From: Lysinibacillus fusiformis
GTDB taxonomy: Bacteria; Bacillota; Bacilli; Bacillales_A; Planococcaceae
DNA length: 64,000 bases
Reading direction: 5' to 3'
Assembly (NCBI RefSeq): GCF_002845985.1
Contig: NZ_PDFK01000006.1
Coordinates: forward strand, 124,001-188,000
Position numbers and translations under genes: made by a program. Numbering within the stretch: position 1 is the stretch's first letter; the number at the start of each line of letters is the position of its first letter. Below, piece by piece: positions 17,429 to 26,232 of this stretch. Under the pieces are notes generated by a model. That model was not told where the DNA came from. It made no database searches and saw nothing but the letters and a program-made list of their open reading frames with translations.

Positions 17429-19789
17429 ATGAATAAGAAATTAATAACTAATTTCTTGGCAATGTTACTCGTTCTATTCGCGTTTATACCATTTGGATTT
17501 TCTGCAGATGCTGCTTCCAATGATGTAACACGTGCAGATTATGTAAAAGAACTAGTAAAGAGCTTAGATGTAGAGATAGGTGATGGTTCTTCTCTTGCCT
17601 TTACCGATGTCTCTAAGGATTTAGCACCTTATGTAGAAAAGGCTGTGGAATTAAAACTTATTAAAGGTAAAACAGCAACTACATTTGGACCAAACGATAA
17701 ACTAACACGTCAACAAGCATTTGTTATATCTGCTCGTGGACTAGTTAGTGAAAACGCTTCCCTTTCTATTTTAGAGCAATTTAAAGATGCAGACCAAATT
17801 GCAGAGGCATATAAACAAGATTTAGCTAACGCAGTTGCTGCAAACATTTTGCAAGCATTTGAGGATAATACCATTCGCCCTCGTGATTATGTGACGAAGG
17901 AGCAAATGGAAAGTATTGTGGAGCGCTTTGTAGCAGAATATAAAGCACCTTCAGCTGGAGCATCAGTAGACCTTCAGATTTTAGGGACAACAGATATCCA
18001 TACAAATTTAGCTAATTATAATTACTATTTAGATGCTCCCTCAACGGAGGTTGGTTTAGCTAATACGGCTACATTAATTGAACAAGCGCGCGCTAAAAAT
18101 CCAAATACATTGTTATTCGATAATGGGGATTTAATTCAAGGTACACCACTTGGCTCTTATAAAGCGTTAGAAAGTGTATTAAAGCCAGGGGAAGTGCATC
18201 CAGCTATCGCAGCACTTAATGCATTAAAATATGATGGTGGAACTTTAGGAAACCATGAATTCAACTATGGCCTAGACTTTTTAGATGAAGTATTAAACGA
18301 TGCTAAATATCCAGTCGTAAATGCTAATACTTACGATGCAAAAACGAAAAAGCGTATGTATACACCGTATGTCATTCTTGATAAAGAAGTGGTCGATAGC
18401 TCAGGTAAAAAGCATACACTAAAAGTTGGTGTAACGGGAATCGTTCCAACAAAGATTGTTGAATGGGATGCCATTCATTTAGCAGGTAAAGTGGAAATGC
18501 AGGAGCCTGTTGAAGCAGTAAAAGAGGTAGTACCAGACATGCAGAAAGCTGGTGCAGATGTAATTGTTGTTCTTTCGCATTCAGGTATTGGTGGGGACAC
18601 TTATGTGAAGGGTGCTGAAAATGTTGGTTACCAACTAGCAGAAATTGAAGGCATCGATGCTTTAATTACAGGGCATTCTCATTTAACATTCCCTGGTGAC
18701 TATAAGGACTTGAAAGATGTAGATCAAGAAAAGGGTACGATTCACGGTGTACCGACTGTTATGGCGGGTAGCTATGGTAGTCACCTTGGTGTCATTGATT
18801 TAAAATTGGAACAACAAGGATCAGAGTGGGTAGTGGTAGACGGTAAAGGTTCATTGCAATCAATTAAGCAAGAAGGCTTAAAACCATCTGCAACAGTGCT
18901 AAAGGCTATTAAAGAAGCACATGAAGGTACATTAACATATATCCGTCAGCCTGTTGGAGAAACAACTGCACCAATCCATAGCTATTTCTCAATGGTACAA
19001 GATGATCCTTCTATTCAAATCGTAACACAAGCACAAAAATGGTTTATTGAACAGGAGTTAAAAGGTACTGCTGATGAAAAGACACCTCTTCTTTCTGCTG
19101 GAGCACCTTTCAAAGCAGGCTCTCGAAATAACCCACTAGATTACACAAACATTCCTGTGGGACCACTTGCCATTAAAAATATGGCGGACATCTATCATTA
19201 TGATAATACTGTTGCTACTATTAAAGTGACAGGTGCTCAAGCAATTGAATGGTTAGAAATGGCTGCGGGTATTTTTGCAACAATTGATTCGAATAAAACA
19301 GAAGAGCAAAATATTATCGATTCAGAAGCACGTTCTTATAATTTTGACGTGTTGGATGGCTTAACGTATCAAATTGATGTATCATCACCAGCAAAATATG
19401 ATCGCCGTGGTATCCTTGTTGATGAGAAGGCAAACCGTATTAAAAATGTACAATATAATGGTAAGCCAATCGATCTAAAACAAGAATTCATCATTATTAC
19501 AAACAATTATCGTGTTGGTGGATCATATGGGGCAACATTTAAAAATGCTGATGGCTCTAATATTACTAACTATGCGTATGAAAATCGCCAAGCTGTAGTT
19601 GATTATATTATGGCGAATAAAACAATTAACCCTGCTGCGGATAATAACTGGTCATTTGTGCCGTTCCCAGCTAATACAAAGGTTATTTACCTATCTGCAA
19701 AAGATGCACAAAAGTTCATTCCTGCAGGTAGTAGCATCGAATATTTAGCAGAAACAGAAGCTGGATTCGCTAAATATTTAATTAAATAA
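17429..19789 (+). CDS. Surface-anchored 5'-nucleotidase/cyclic phosphodiesterase with SLH repeats
   Basis: Secreted protein of 786 residues. A signal peptide (about 1-28, ending SADA-A) is followed by about two SLH-type repeats (RADYVKELVKSL, FTDVSKDLAPYVEKAVELKLIKG, FGPNDKLTRQQAFVI, about 33-165) expected to bind the wall or S-layer secondary polymer. Then comes a calcineurin-like metallophosphatase (TTDIHTNL near 186, DNGDLIQG near 231, GNHEFNYG near 273, GHSHLTF near 415) and a C-terminal 5'-nucleotidase domain (about 500-750). It resembles the YfkN family, so a periplasm-like or extracellular 2',3'-cyclic nucleotide phosphodiesterase/5'-nucleotidase role in phosphate scavenging is inferred. 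ATG at 17429 follows AAGGAGG. Single gene. Confidence 0.88.
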   Translation: MNKKLITNFLAMLLVLFAFIPFGFSADAASNDVTRADYVKELVKSLDVEIGDGSSLAFTDVSKDLAPYVEKAVELKLIKGKTATTFGPNDKLTRQQAFVISARGLVSENASLSILEQFKDADQIAEAYKQDLANAVAANILQAFEDNTIRPRDYVTKEQMESIVERFVAEYKAPSAGASVDLQILGTTDIHTNLANYNYYLDAPSTEVGLANTATLIEQARAKNPNTLLFDNGDLIQGTPLGSYKALESVLKPGEVHPAIAALNALKYDGGTLGNHEFNYGLDFLDEVLNDAKYPVVNANTYDAKTKKRMYTPYVILDKEVVDSSGKKHTLKVGVTGIVPTKIVEWDAIHLAGKVEMQEPVEAVKEVVPDMQKAGADVIVVLSHSGIGGDTYVKGAENVGYQLAEIEGIDALITGHSHLTFPGDYKDLKDVDQEKGTIHGVPTVMAGSYGSHLGVIDLKLEQQGSEWVVVDGKGSLQSIKQEGLKPSATVLKAIKEAHEGTLTYIRQPVGETTAPIHSYFSMVQDDPSIQIVTQAQKWFIEQELKGTADEKTPLLSAGAPFKAGSRNNPLDYTNIPVGPLAIKNMADIYHYDNTVATIKVTGAQAIEWLEMAAGIFATIDSNKTEEQNIIDSEARSYNFDVLDGLTYQIDVSSPAKYDRRGILVDEKANRIKNVQYNGKPIDLKQEFIIITNNYRVGGSYGATFKNADGSNITNYAYENRQAVVDYIMANKTINPAADNNWSFVPFPANTKVIYLSAKDAQKFIPAGSSIEYLAETEAGFAKYLIK

Positions 19790-19798
19790 CGGTTTATG

Positions 19799-19834
19799 AA
19801 AAGGAGAGTACGATTTAATCGCTACTCTCCTTTT
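19799..19834. terminator. Bidirectional terminator overlapping a coding end
   Basis: AAAAGGAGAGTA (19799-19810) pairs with TACTCTCCTTTT (19823-19834), extended inside by CGATT/AATCG. It ends the nucleotidase transcript on the plus strand, while its right arm encodes the last codons of the converging DUF2500 gene (stop at 19815-19817). Confidence 0.88.
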
Positions 19835-20186
19835 TATGTCTGTTAAATGAATGGTACCGTGTGCCCTGATAAGTTAAAATGCCGAAATCCCCGTCTACTA
19901 GCAGTCCATAGTCGTGCCCATTCATTTTTAGTTCATGACGCTCTCCGTTTAGTTCTTCAAACGTTACATAATAGGACGTAGATGCTCCAGTATTATTAGA
20001 GCCTCCACGTATATTTGTACGTTTTGTCACAACCTTAGCGGGTACCGTTAAAATGGGAGAACTGTTGTTTTTAGACCAGCTGATAATGCCTTTCACAACT
20101 ATGAAGGCAATGCTGCCGAAAACAATGAAAAAGATAATTGTTATAAAAACGGAACCAAATAAAAATTGATCGTCAAACCAGAGCAT
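19815..20186 (-). CDS. DUF2500-family membrane protein
   Basis: A 123-residue protein with one N-terminal membrane segment (about 10-35, FGSVFITIIFFIVFGSIAFIVV) and a cytoplasmic or extracytoplasmic domain with PAKVVTKRTNIRGG, TSYYVTFE and GERHELKMNGHDYGLL, the pattern of DUF2500 (YhhM-like) proteins. Function unknown. ATG at 20186 follows AAGGAG. It lies 36 bp after the YceI-family gene and is probably co-transcribed with it. Its final codons lie in the terminator hairpin. Confidence 0.78.
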   Translation of the reverse strand: MLWFDDQFLFGSVFITIIFFIVFGSIAFIVVKGIISWSKNNSSPILTVPAKVVTKRTNIRGGSNNTGASTSYYVTFEELNGERHELKMNGHDYGLLVDGDFGILTYQGTRYHSFNRHKKESSD

Positions 20187-20222
20187 CTAAATTACTCCTT
20201 TCCTTTGGTGTTGAGGTGATTC

Positions 20223-20750
20223 TTACAGAAGATTTAACTCTAGATCAACAACAATATCTATTTCATCACTGATTAAAACGCCGCCTGTTTCTAGAAACGT
20301 ATTATAGACTAGATTAAAATCGCGACGATCAATTTGTGTCTTTGCTTGAAAGCCAAATACTTCTTGTGCCCATGGATTGACACCTTTTCCTGTATATACT
20401 GTTGTAAATACAATGGGCCTTGTTATGTTTTTGATAGTTAAATCCCCATGAATTGCAAATTTTCTTTCATGAAGTTGATCAATGTATGTAGAAGTAAATA
20501 TGATTTTTGGATAGACGTCTGCATCAAAAAAATCGGGAGAAACGAGATGGACATCACGATCATGATTTTTGGTAGAGACACTAGCCACGGCAATAGTAAA
20601 TGAAATGTTTGCCTTCTGCATTTGTTCAATATCTGCTGCAACTATCTCAGCATTGTACGCTTCGAATGTTCCGTGAATACGGGAAATCATCATATGTCGC
20701 ACAGAAAAGCCAATTGTTGAATGACTGAAATCAATAGTGTATTTTTTCAT
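20223..20750 (-). CDS. YceI-family polyisoprenoid-binding-like protein
   Basis: YceI-like lipocalin-fold protein: YTIDFSHSTIGFSVRHMMISRIHGTF at the N-terminus (about 4-29), VSPDFFDADVYPKIIFTST in the middle and INRRDFNL-like DRRDFNLVYN near the C-terminus are family hallmarks. Family members bind isoprenoid-like ligands; no signal peptide is present here, so it is likely cytoplasmic. Length 175 is normal. A sigma-A promoter precedes it, it leads a two-gene unit with the DUF2500 protein, and it diverges from an HxlR regulator that may control it. Confidence 0.88.
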   Translation of the reverse strand: MKKYTIDFSHSTIGFSVRHMMISRIHGTFEAYNAEIVAADIEQMQKANISFTIAVASVSTKNHDRDVHLVSPDFFDADVYPKIIFTSTYIDQLHERKFAIHGDLTIKNITRPIVFTTVYTGKGVNPWAQEVFGFQAKTQIDRRDFNLVYNTFLETGGVLISDEIDIVVDLELNLL

Positions 20751-20783
20751 TTGAAAACCCCCTAAAACAGCATTCTACAACGA

Positions 20784-20812
20784 ATGATAAAGTAAATAAT
20801 TTGCTTATTCAA
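20784..20812 (-). promoter_or_regulatory. Sigma-A promoter of the YceI-family gene
   Basis: On the minus strand TTGAAT (20812-20807), a 17-base spacer and TATCAT (20789-20784) lie 34 bp before the start codon. Confidence 0.65.
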
Positions 20813-20840
20813 TGAGTTTTTCATAAATGTGGAAATGTAG

Positions 20841-20858
20841 ACACTTTTATAAAAGTGT
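20841..20858. promoter_or_regulatory. Perfect 18-bp palindrome between divergent promoters
   Basis: ACACTTTTATAAAAGTGT reads identically on both strands. It lies 29 bp upstream of the YceI promoter -35 and about 170 bp upstream of the HxlR promoter. A dimeric regulator could bind here; the adjacent HxlR protein is the obvious candidate, but that is inference. No T tract follows, so it is not a normal terminator. Confidence 0.5.
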
Positions 20859-21025
20859 AATCTGTGAGCATCTTAGTCATATTCTTATAAAGATGGGCAT
20901 TTTATTGTTAGCAGGTGATCTAAAAAATTCCCTCTATAAATTGAAAAAAATGAGATTAAAGTTACTTTTAGTAATTTAATATAAAAAAGTTAATTGATTA
21001 TTTTATGTAAATAAGTTACTTCAAA

Positions 21026-21054
21026 TTTACATTTACTACATTAATCGTTACAAT
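21026..21054 (+). promoter_or_regulatory. Sigma-A promoter of the HxlR gene
   Basis: TTTACA (21026-21031), 17-base spacer, TACAAT (21049-21054), 22 bp before the ATG. The pentamer GTTAC recurs around it (20961, 21015, 21047 and 21056), and AGTTACT (20960-20966) and AGTAATT (20970-20976) form an imperfect inverted repeat. These may be regulator sites. Confidence 0.6.
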
Positions 21055-21076
21055 AGTTACATAGAGGTGAAAAATT

Positions 21077-21382
21077 ATGAATGAGACAACTTTATGTCCT
21101 CGTTTAGCAAAAGCAATGGATTTAATCGGAAAACGATGGACGGGGTTAATATTATATCAATTACTAGATGGACCACAGCGTTTTAATGAAATCGAGTCTG
21201 CCTTACCTGTCAGTGGGCGCTTATTATCAGAACGCTTAAAGGAACTTGAGAAAGAAGGGCTTGTTGAACGCAAAGTATATTCCGAAGTTCCTGTACGCGT
21301 AGAGTATTCTTTAACAGATAAAGGTCGAGCATTAGAAGGCGCTATCCGCAATATAGAAACATGGGCAAGTAGTTGGCTCTAA
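21077..21382 (+). CDS. HxlR-family transcriptional regulator
   Basis: Winged-helix regulator of 101 residues. CPRLAKAMDLIGKRWT at the N-terminus (about 6-21), FNEIESALPVSGRLLSERLKELEKEGLVER (recognition region, about 38-67) and YSLTDKG (about 76-82) are the HxlR signature. Cys6 aligns with the conserved redox-sensing cysteine of this family (YodB, HypR), so thiol-based sensing of quinones or aldehydes is plausible. It diverges from the YceI-DUF2500 pair, which is the likely target along with itself. GAGGTG precedes ATG 21077. Confidence 0.88.
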   Translation: MNETTLCPRLAKAMDLIGKRWTGLILYQLLDGPQRFNEIESALPVSGRLLSERLKELEKEGLVERKVYSEVPVRVEYSLTDKGRALEGAIRNIETWASSWL

Positions 21383-21605
21383 CATGAACAGATTGTTCTA
21401 CTAGTAAATAAACTGGTTTTAATATTGTGCCAAAAACGACACTTGGAATGACTGTCAATTTTCTTTATAATATTCATCATCTCTGCACAGGTCTTACCTG
21501 GCATATAATATGAGATAAAAATACCCTTCATTTTACTTGTCAAATTGGGGTTCTAAATCCATACTGGTGTAGAGTAAGAAGGACGTTAGAAAGGAATTAG
21601 CTCTC

Positions 21606-22520
21606 ATGACAAAAGAACAATGGGCGAAGGATTTAGCAAAAAATATTAATCCTGCCAATATTAAGTTAGATGAATCTTTACAGCAATATACAATGACAAA
21701 ATTAGGTGGCAAAGCAGATGTTTTTGTTCTTCCTGAAACAGAAGAAGAGGCAGCATCAGTTATTCGCTATGCATATATAAATAATATTCCTTTATTAATG
21801 TTAGGCAACGGCTCAAATATGGTTGTTCGTGATGGCGGTCATAGAGGAATCGTTGTAACATTCTCAAGTCTGGATGAGATTCGTATTAATGGTGAGCATG
21901 TTTATGCACAAAGTGGTGCACTAATCAAAGATGTATCGAAGCTATCAGCGCAAGCCTCTTTAACTGGTTTCGAATTTGCTTGTGGTATTCCTGGATCAAT
22001 TGGCGGAGCAATGGCTATGAATGCAGGTGCTTATGGCGGTGAGATTAAGGATATTATCGTTTCATCTAAGGTGTTAACGAGAGAAGGAAACATTTTAGTA
22101 TTATCTAAAGAAGAGCTTGAGCTCGGCTATCGACAAAGCATAATTGCCAAAAAAGGCTATTATGTGTTATCCTCTGAATTTCAATTGGCGGTAGGGGTGC
22201 AAGAAGAAATTGATGCGAAGATTGCTGATTTAACGTTCCAACGTGAATCAAAGCAGCCTTTAGAATACCCATCTGCTGGAAGTGTCTTCAAACGCCCACC
22301 AGGTCATTTTGCAGGTAAACTTATTCAAGATAGTGGCTTGCAAGGCCAAGGTGTAGGTGATGCAGAAGTCTCTACCAAGCATGCAGGTTTTATTGTCAAT
22401 AAAGGTAATGCCACTGCTACTGACTATATTGAAACAATCCGAATGGTCCAACGCGTCGTGAAGGAAAAATTTGGTGTTGAATTAGAGACAGAAGTTAAAA
22501 TTGTTGGTGACGATCTATAA
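21606..22520 (+). CDS. murB: UDP-N-acetylenolpyruvoylglucosamine reductase
   Basis: FAD enzyme that reduces UDP-GlcNAc-enolpyruvate to UDP-MurNAc in peptidoglycan precursor synthesis. FAD-binding motif LLMLGNGSNMVVRDGG (about 59-74), the catalytic region GIPGSIGGAMAMNAGAYGG (about 128-146) and the serine loop SAGSVFKRP (about 223-231) are present. Length 304 fits the type II MurB of bacilli. ATG 21606 follows GAAAGGAATTAG. Single gene with its own terminator; not in the spoVE-murG cluster seen in B. subtilis. The preceding 21383-21605 interval shows no gene. Confidence 0.94.
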   Translation: MTKEQWAKDLAKNINPANIKLDESLQQYTMTKLGGKADVFVLPETEEEAASVIRYAYINNIPLLMLGNGSNMVVRDGGHRGIVVTFSSLDEIRINGEHVYAQSGALIKDVSKLSAQASLTGFEFACGIPGSIGGAMAMNAGAYGGEIKDIIVSSKVLTREGNILVLSKEELELGYRQSIIAKKGYYVLSSEFQLAVGVQEEIDAKIADLTFQRESKQPLEYPSAGSVFKRPPGHFAGKLIQDSGLQGQGVGDAEVSTKHAGFIVNKGNATATDYIETIRMVQRVVKEKFGVELETEVKIVGDDL

Positions 22521-22525
22521 TATCA

Positions 22526-22557
22526 CGCCCTTCGTTTAAGTCGAAGGGCGTTTTTTT
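22526..22557 (+). terminator. Terminator after murB
   Basis: CGCCCTTCG (22526-22534) pairs perfectly with CGAAGGGCG (22542-22550), then seven T residues. The exoA ribosome binding site begins right after it. Confidence 0.93.
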
Positions 22558-22572
22558 AGGAGTGAGGATGAA

Positions 22573-23328
22573 ATGAAATTTATATCATGGAATGTTAATG
22601 GAATACGAGCATGCTTAGGTAAAGGCTTTTTAGAATTCTTTCATCAAATGGAAGCAGATTTCTTTTGTATCCAAGAAACAAAATGTCAGGCTGGACAAGT
22701 AGAGCTTGCTCTTGAAGGATATGAGCAGTATTGGAATTATGCACAGAAGAAAGGGTATTCAGGAACCGCTATATTCACTAAGCATACCCCGTTGTCTGTT
22801 AAGTATGGAGTGGGGGAGGAAGACACTCAGGATGAAGGTAGAATTATTACATTAGAATATGAAAACTTCTATTTAGTGAATGTCTATACTCCGAATGCAC
22901 AGCGCGATTTAGCCAGATTACCTCTCCGCTTAGATTGGGAGGACCGTTTAGCAAGCTATCTACAAAAACTGAATAGTAAGAAGCCCGTAGTCTATTGTGG
23001 TGACCTAAATGTTGCACACACTGAAATTGATTTAAAAAATGCAAAGTCTAATATAGGAAATTCAGGATTTACATATGAAGAGCGAGCGAAATTCTCAGAG
23101 TTATTAGCAAGTGGTTTTGTAGATTCTTTTCGCTATAAGCATCCTGATGAAACTGACCATTACACATGGTGGTCTTATATGAATAAAGTACGTGAACGCA
23201 ATATTGGTTGGCGTATTGATTACTTTGTTGTTTCTGATCTATTAAAGAATCAAATTGATATTGCAACAATCCACCCACACATTATGGGCAGCGATCACTG
23301 CCCAATTGAATTACAATTACATGTCTAG
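22573..23328 (+). CDS. exoA: Exodeoxyribonuclease III / AP endonuclease
   Basis: Mg-dependent base-excision-repair nuclease of the ExoIII/APE1 family, cleaving DNA at abasic sites. All motifs are visible: ISWNVNGIRA (4-13), QETKCQ (about 34-39, catalytic Glu), the YTPN tyrosine loop, GDLNVAHTEIDL (about 138-149), WRIDYF and the terminal GSDHCPI (about 236-242). Length 251 matches B. subtilis ExoA. ATG 22573 follows AGGAGTGAGG, 15 bases after the murB terminator T tract. Confidence 0.94.
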   Translation: MKFISWNVNGIRACLGKGFLEFFHQMEADFFCIQETKCQAGQVELALEGYEQYWNYAQKKGYSGTAIFTKHTPLSVKYGVGEEDTQDEGRIITLEYENFYLVNVYTPNAQRDLARLPLRLDWEDRLASYLQKLNSKKPVVYCGDLNVAHTEIDLKNAKSNIGNSGFTYEERAKFSELLASGFVDSFRYKHPDETDHYTWWSYMNKVRERNIGWRIDYFVVSDLLKNQIDIATIHPHIMGSDHCPIELQLHV

Positions 23329-23332
23329 TGCT

Positions 23333-23370
23333 AAAAAATCGTATTTTCATGGAGAAAATACGATTTTTTT
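23333..23370 (+). terminator. Terminator after exoA
   Basis: A 16-bp perfect stem (23333-23348 with 23354-23369; core ATCGTATTTTC) with a 5-base loop and T run. A similar second hairpin lies near 23525-23555. Confidence 0.9.
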
Positions 23371-23742
23371 ATGGTTGTTCTAGAAAATTAATAGGGGTTG
23401 CTTCGCTCAAAAGTGAAAGCAAAGCGTTGAGGGAACCACTAAAGGATAGCATCGAAGCGCTCATAAAATAGGAGACCGTAAGCCAAATACATGAAACCAA
23501 CACAAGATAACCTTCTCACATAAAGTCATATCTTCCTCTATAGGAAAATATGATTTTTTAAAACGGTTCAGTAGCCTTCAAAATTCTTATTGTTTATACT
23601 ATTTTAATAGCGGATTGATATGAAATTTCGTATTTAAAGAAGATTTTTTATACATAACATACGGAAATTCGCTAAAAATTTGCTTATTAAAACGGGTTTG
23701 GGAAGGTAAAACGAGAATATAGTGCAAAGAGGGGGTTATGCA
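23371..23742. other. Gene-free interval with a second hairpin
   Basis: No reading frame with a ribosome binding site is visible. GTCATATCTTCC (23525-23536) and GGAAAATATGAT (23543-23554) form an 11/12 hairpin followed by TTTTTT, resembling the exoA terminator 190 bp upstream and suggesting either a duplicated terminator or a lost gene between them. Confidence 0.45.
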
Positions 23743-26112
23743 ATGGGAAAGAGAAAGTTTAGGTGGAAAAAGTGGCTCATTGTTTTTGCTGGGGTATTAG
23801 CTGCTTTGGCTGTTGTGGCTTTTATTGGGTTTACATGGTTTATGAATAAATCCAAGCCAGTAATTGATGGTGAGTTAGTTGTTAGTATTCTGGATCAGGA
23901 TGTGACGGTCACAAGGGATGATAAAGGGGTTCCGCATATTTTGGCTGAGACAGATGCCGATCTGTATCGTGCACAAGGTTATGTCCAAGCGCAAGATCGA
24001 CTGTTTCAAATGGATTTAGCACGAAGACAGGCAAGTGGTCGATTATCTGAAATTATTGGGGAAGCAACCATTAATACGGACAAGCACTTCCGTACGTTCA
24101 GTTTACGGGATGCGGCGGAGAAATCATTAGCAGCTTATGATGAAGAAAGTAAGCAAGTACTAGAATGGTATGCTGAAGGGGTAAATGCTTTTATTGCACA
24201 GGCGAAGGAAAACAATACCTTAAGCTATGAATTTGCTTTGTTAGGCTATGAACCTGAGGAATGGACGGTTGTTGATTCCTTAACGATAGGTAAATATATG
24301 GCTTATGATTTGGGCGGAAATTGGAATACATTAGCCTTCCGTCACTGGGCATTACAAAACTTTGATGAAGCAAAGGCGAAGGAATTATTTATTAAATATC
24401 CTGAAAATGCTTCGTCCATTATCGAGGCCAATATCCAAACTCCTGTAGCAGTGGCAGGGCAGTTTAGTGCAGATTTATTACCAAATGAATTTAATGGTAG
24501 TAATAACTGGGTTGTTTCTGGGGATAAAACGAAATCTGGAAAACCGATTTTAGCAGATGACCCACATTTAGGATTAAGTACACCTTCTATTTGGTATCAA
24601 ATGCACCTACAATCCCCACAACAAAATGTCAGTGGTGTTATTTTTGCAGGAATTCCAGGTATTATTTTAGGTCATAATGATGAAATTGCCTGGGGTGTTA
24701 CGAATGTGGGGCCTGATGTACAGGATCTATATATTGAAATACCAAATCCGGATGACCCAACACAATTCCGCTATGATGGTCAGTGGGAGCAAGCGGAGGT
24801 ACGTGATGAGCCAATCAAGGTGAAGGATGGTGAAACGGTAGATTTTGACGTCGTTGTCACGCGTCACGGCCCTATTATGACAGATTTAGCTTTTAAGGAT
24901 ACTGAGCCCACAGCACAATTTTCGATGCAATGGACAGCGCTTCAACCTACAGCGGAATTGAGAGCGGTGCTTGGGTTTAATAAGGCAAAATCTTGGGAGG
25001 ACTTTGAAAAAGCATTAGAAGATTTTAAGGCACCAGCTCAAAACTTTGTTTTTGCCTCAAAGGATGGCACAATTGCCTATAAAGCTAATGGTCAAATACC
25101 TATTCGTAAGCAAGGTGATGGACAATTACCAGTGCCAGGTGATTCTAGTGACTATGGCTGGGAAGATTTTATTCCTTGGGATAAACTACCGACTGTAGTG
25201 AATCCAAAGGAAGGCTTTATTGCAACGGCGAATAACCAAGTCATTGGAGAGGACTATCCTTATCACATCACGGATTTCTGGGCGCAGCCTTATCGTTTCG
25301 AGAGAATTAAAGAAGTGCTAGAGGCAAATGATGAAATTACAGTAGAAGATATGATGGATTTGCAAATGGATCAGCATAATCTTTATGCAAGAGAGTTTCT
25401 ACCCGATTTATTAACATCTATAAAAGCGAAAGAGCAGGATGGTCAGTACACAGAGATTATTGCTATGTTAGAGGATTGGGATATGGTAGATGCAAAGGAA
25501 TCAGGTGTACCCCTTGTCTTCCATACACTTATGATTAAGTTACAGGAAGTGTTGTTTAAGGATCAAATGCCTGAAGATATGTATGACATCATGTATGGGA
25601 AGTTTAATATTACAGACCAACTCTTACGTACAGCGTATGCAGGAGAGAAAAGCATTTGGATTGAGGAGCAGGGTGGTGTGGATGAGACAGTTTATAAGGC
25701 ATTTGAGCTGACAATTGCACAATTACAAGATCAATTCGGCAAAAATGCAGCGAAGTGGCAATGGGGTGATTACCATCAGCTTACGTTTGATCATACATTG
25801 GGTAGTGCCTCACCAATTCTTGCCGCTTACTTTAATGCTGAAAAGGTTCCAATCGGGGGATCGAAGGTTACTGTACAAGCAGCAGATAATGATTTAGCTG
25901 GTAATGTAAATCATGGTGCATCTTGGCGTTTTGTGGTAGATGTAGGGGATTTAAGCTCAGCCTATCATATTGTTGGTCCTGGTCAGAGCGGGCACGTAAA
26001 GTCTGATTGGTACCAGGATCAAGTGCTTGATTGGGCGAATGGTGATTATCATCAAACGTTTGTGAAACAAGAAGATATAAAAGGAAAAAAATTACAATTA
26101 AAGGCACGGTAA
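23743..26112 (+). CDS. Membrane-anchored penicillin acylase family amidohydrolase
   Basis: Ntn-hydrolase of the penicillin G acylase / AHL acylase family (S45). A basic N-terminus and one membrane segment (about 10-32) place the enzyme outside the cell. The precursor normally self-cleaves at the serine of G-S-N-N-W, here about Ser253, which becomes the catalytic N-terminus of the beta subunit. HGPIM, YGYVQAQDRLFQMDLARRQ-like VQAQDRLFQMDL and the late GSGGHVKS-like GQSGHVKSDWY are further family marks. I start at ATG 23743 because AGAGGGGG precedes it; an upstream GTG (23722) overlaps that site. Substrate (penicillin, acyl-homoserine lactone, other amide) cannot be read. Single gene. Confidence 0.88.
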   Translation: MGKRKFRWKKWLIVFAGVLAALAVVAFIGFTWFMNKSKPVIDGELVVSILDQDVTVTRDDKGVPHILAETDADLYRAQGYVQAQDRLFQMDLARRQASGRLSEIIGEATINTDKHFRTFSLRDAAEKSLAAYDEESKQVLEWYAEGVNAFIAQAKENNTLSYEFALLGYEPEEWTVVDSLTIGKYMAYDLGGNWNTLAFRHWALQNFDEAKAKELFIKYPENASSIIEANIQTPVAVAGQFSADLLPNEFNGSNNWVVSGDKTKSGKPILADDPHLGLSTPSIWYQMHLQSPQQNVSGVIFAGIPGIILGHNDEIAWGVTNVGPDVQDLYIEIPNPDDPTQFRYDGQWEQAEVRDEPIKVKDGETVDFDVVVTRHGPIMTDLAFKDTEPTAQFSMQWTALQPTAELRAVLGFNKAKSWEDFEKALEDFKAPAQNFVFASKDGTIAYKANGQIPIRKQGDGQLPVPGDSSDYGWEDFIPWDKLPTVVNPKEGFIATANNQVIGEDYPYHITDFWAQPYRFERIKEVLEANDEITVEDMMDLQMDQHNLYAREFLPDLLTSIKAKEQDGQYTEIIAMLEDWDMVDAKESGVPLVFHTLMIKLQEVLFKDQMPEDMYDIMYGKFNITDQLLRTAYAGEKSIWIEEQGGVDETVYKAFELTIAQLQDQFGKNAAKWQWGDYHQLTFDHTLGSASPILAAYFNAEKVPIGGSKVTVQAADNDLAGNVNHGASWRFVVDVGDLSSAYHIVGPGQSGHVKSDWYQDQVLDWANGDYHQTFVKQEDIKGKKLQLKAR

Positions 26113-26115
26113 TAA

Positions 26116-26152
26116 AAGGTTAGCGTACATAATAAGTGCGCTAACTTTTTTT
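26116..26152 (+). terminator. Terminator after the acylase gene
   Basis: AAGGTTAGCGTAC (26116-26128) pairs with GTGCGCTAACTTT (26136-26148) with wobbles, then T residues. Confidence 0.85.
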
Positions 26153-26183
26153 ATTAAAAATTACAATGATATAGATCATTAAC

Positions 26184-26203
26184 ATTCAAATATTCGTTTG
26201 AAT
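26184..26203. promoter_or_regulatory. CadC-type operator 1
   Basis: ATTCAAA-N6-TTTGAAT inverted repeat covering the -35 of the cadC promoter. This is the pattern bound by ArsR/SmtB-family CadC repressors. Confidence 0.75.
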
Positions 26204-26226
26204 ATGATGGAATAATATGTTATATT
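26198..26226 (+). promoter_or_regulatory. Sigma-A promoter of cadCA
   Basis: TTGAAT (26198-26203), 17-base spacer, TATATT (26221-26226). The -35 lies inside operator 1. Confidence 0.75.
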
Positions 26227-26232
26227 GATTAC

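Noticed and set aside
23371-23742. Decayed gene between exoA and the acylase
   Set aside because: Two terminator-like hairpins suggest a former gene, but no translated segment resembles any family I know, so no pseudogene is called.
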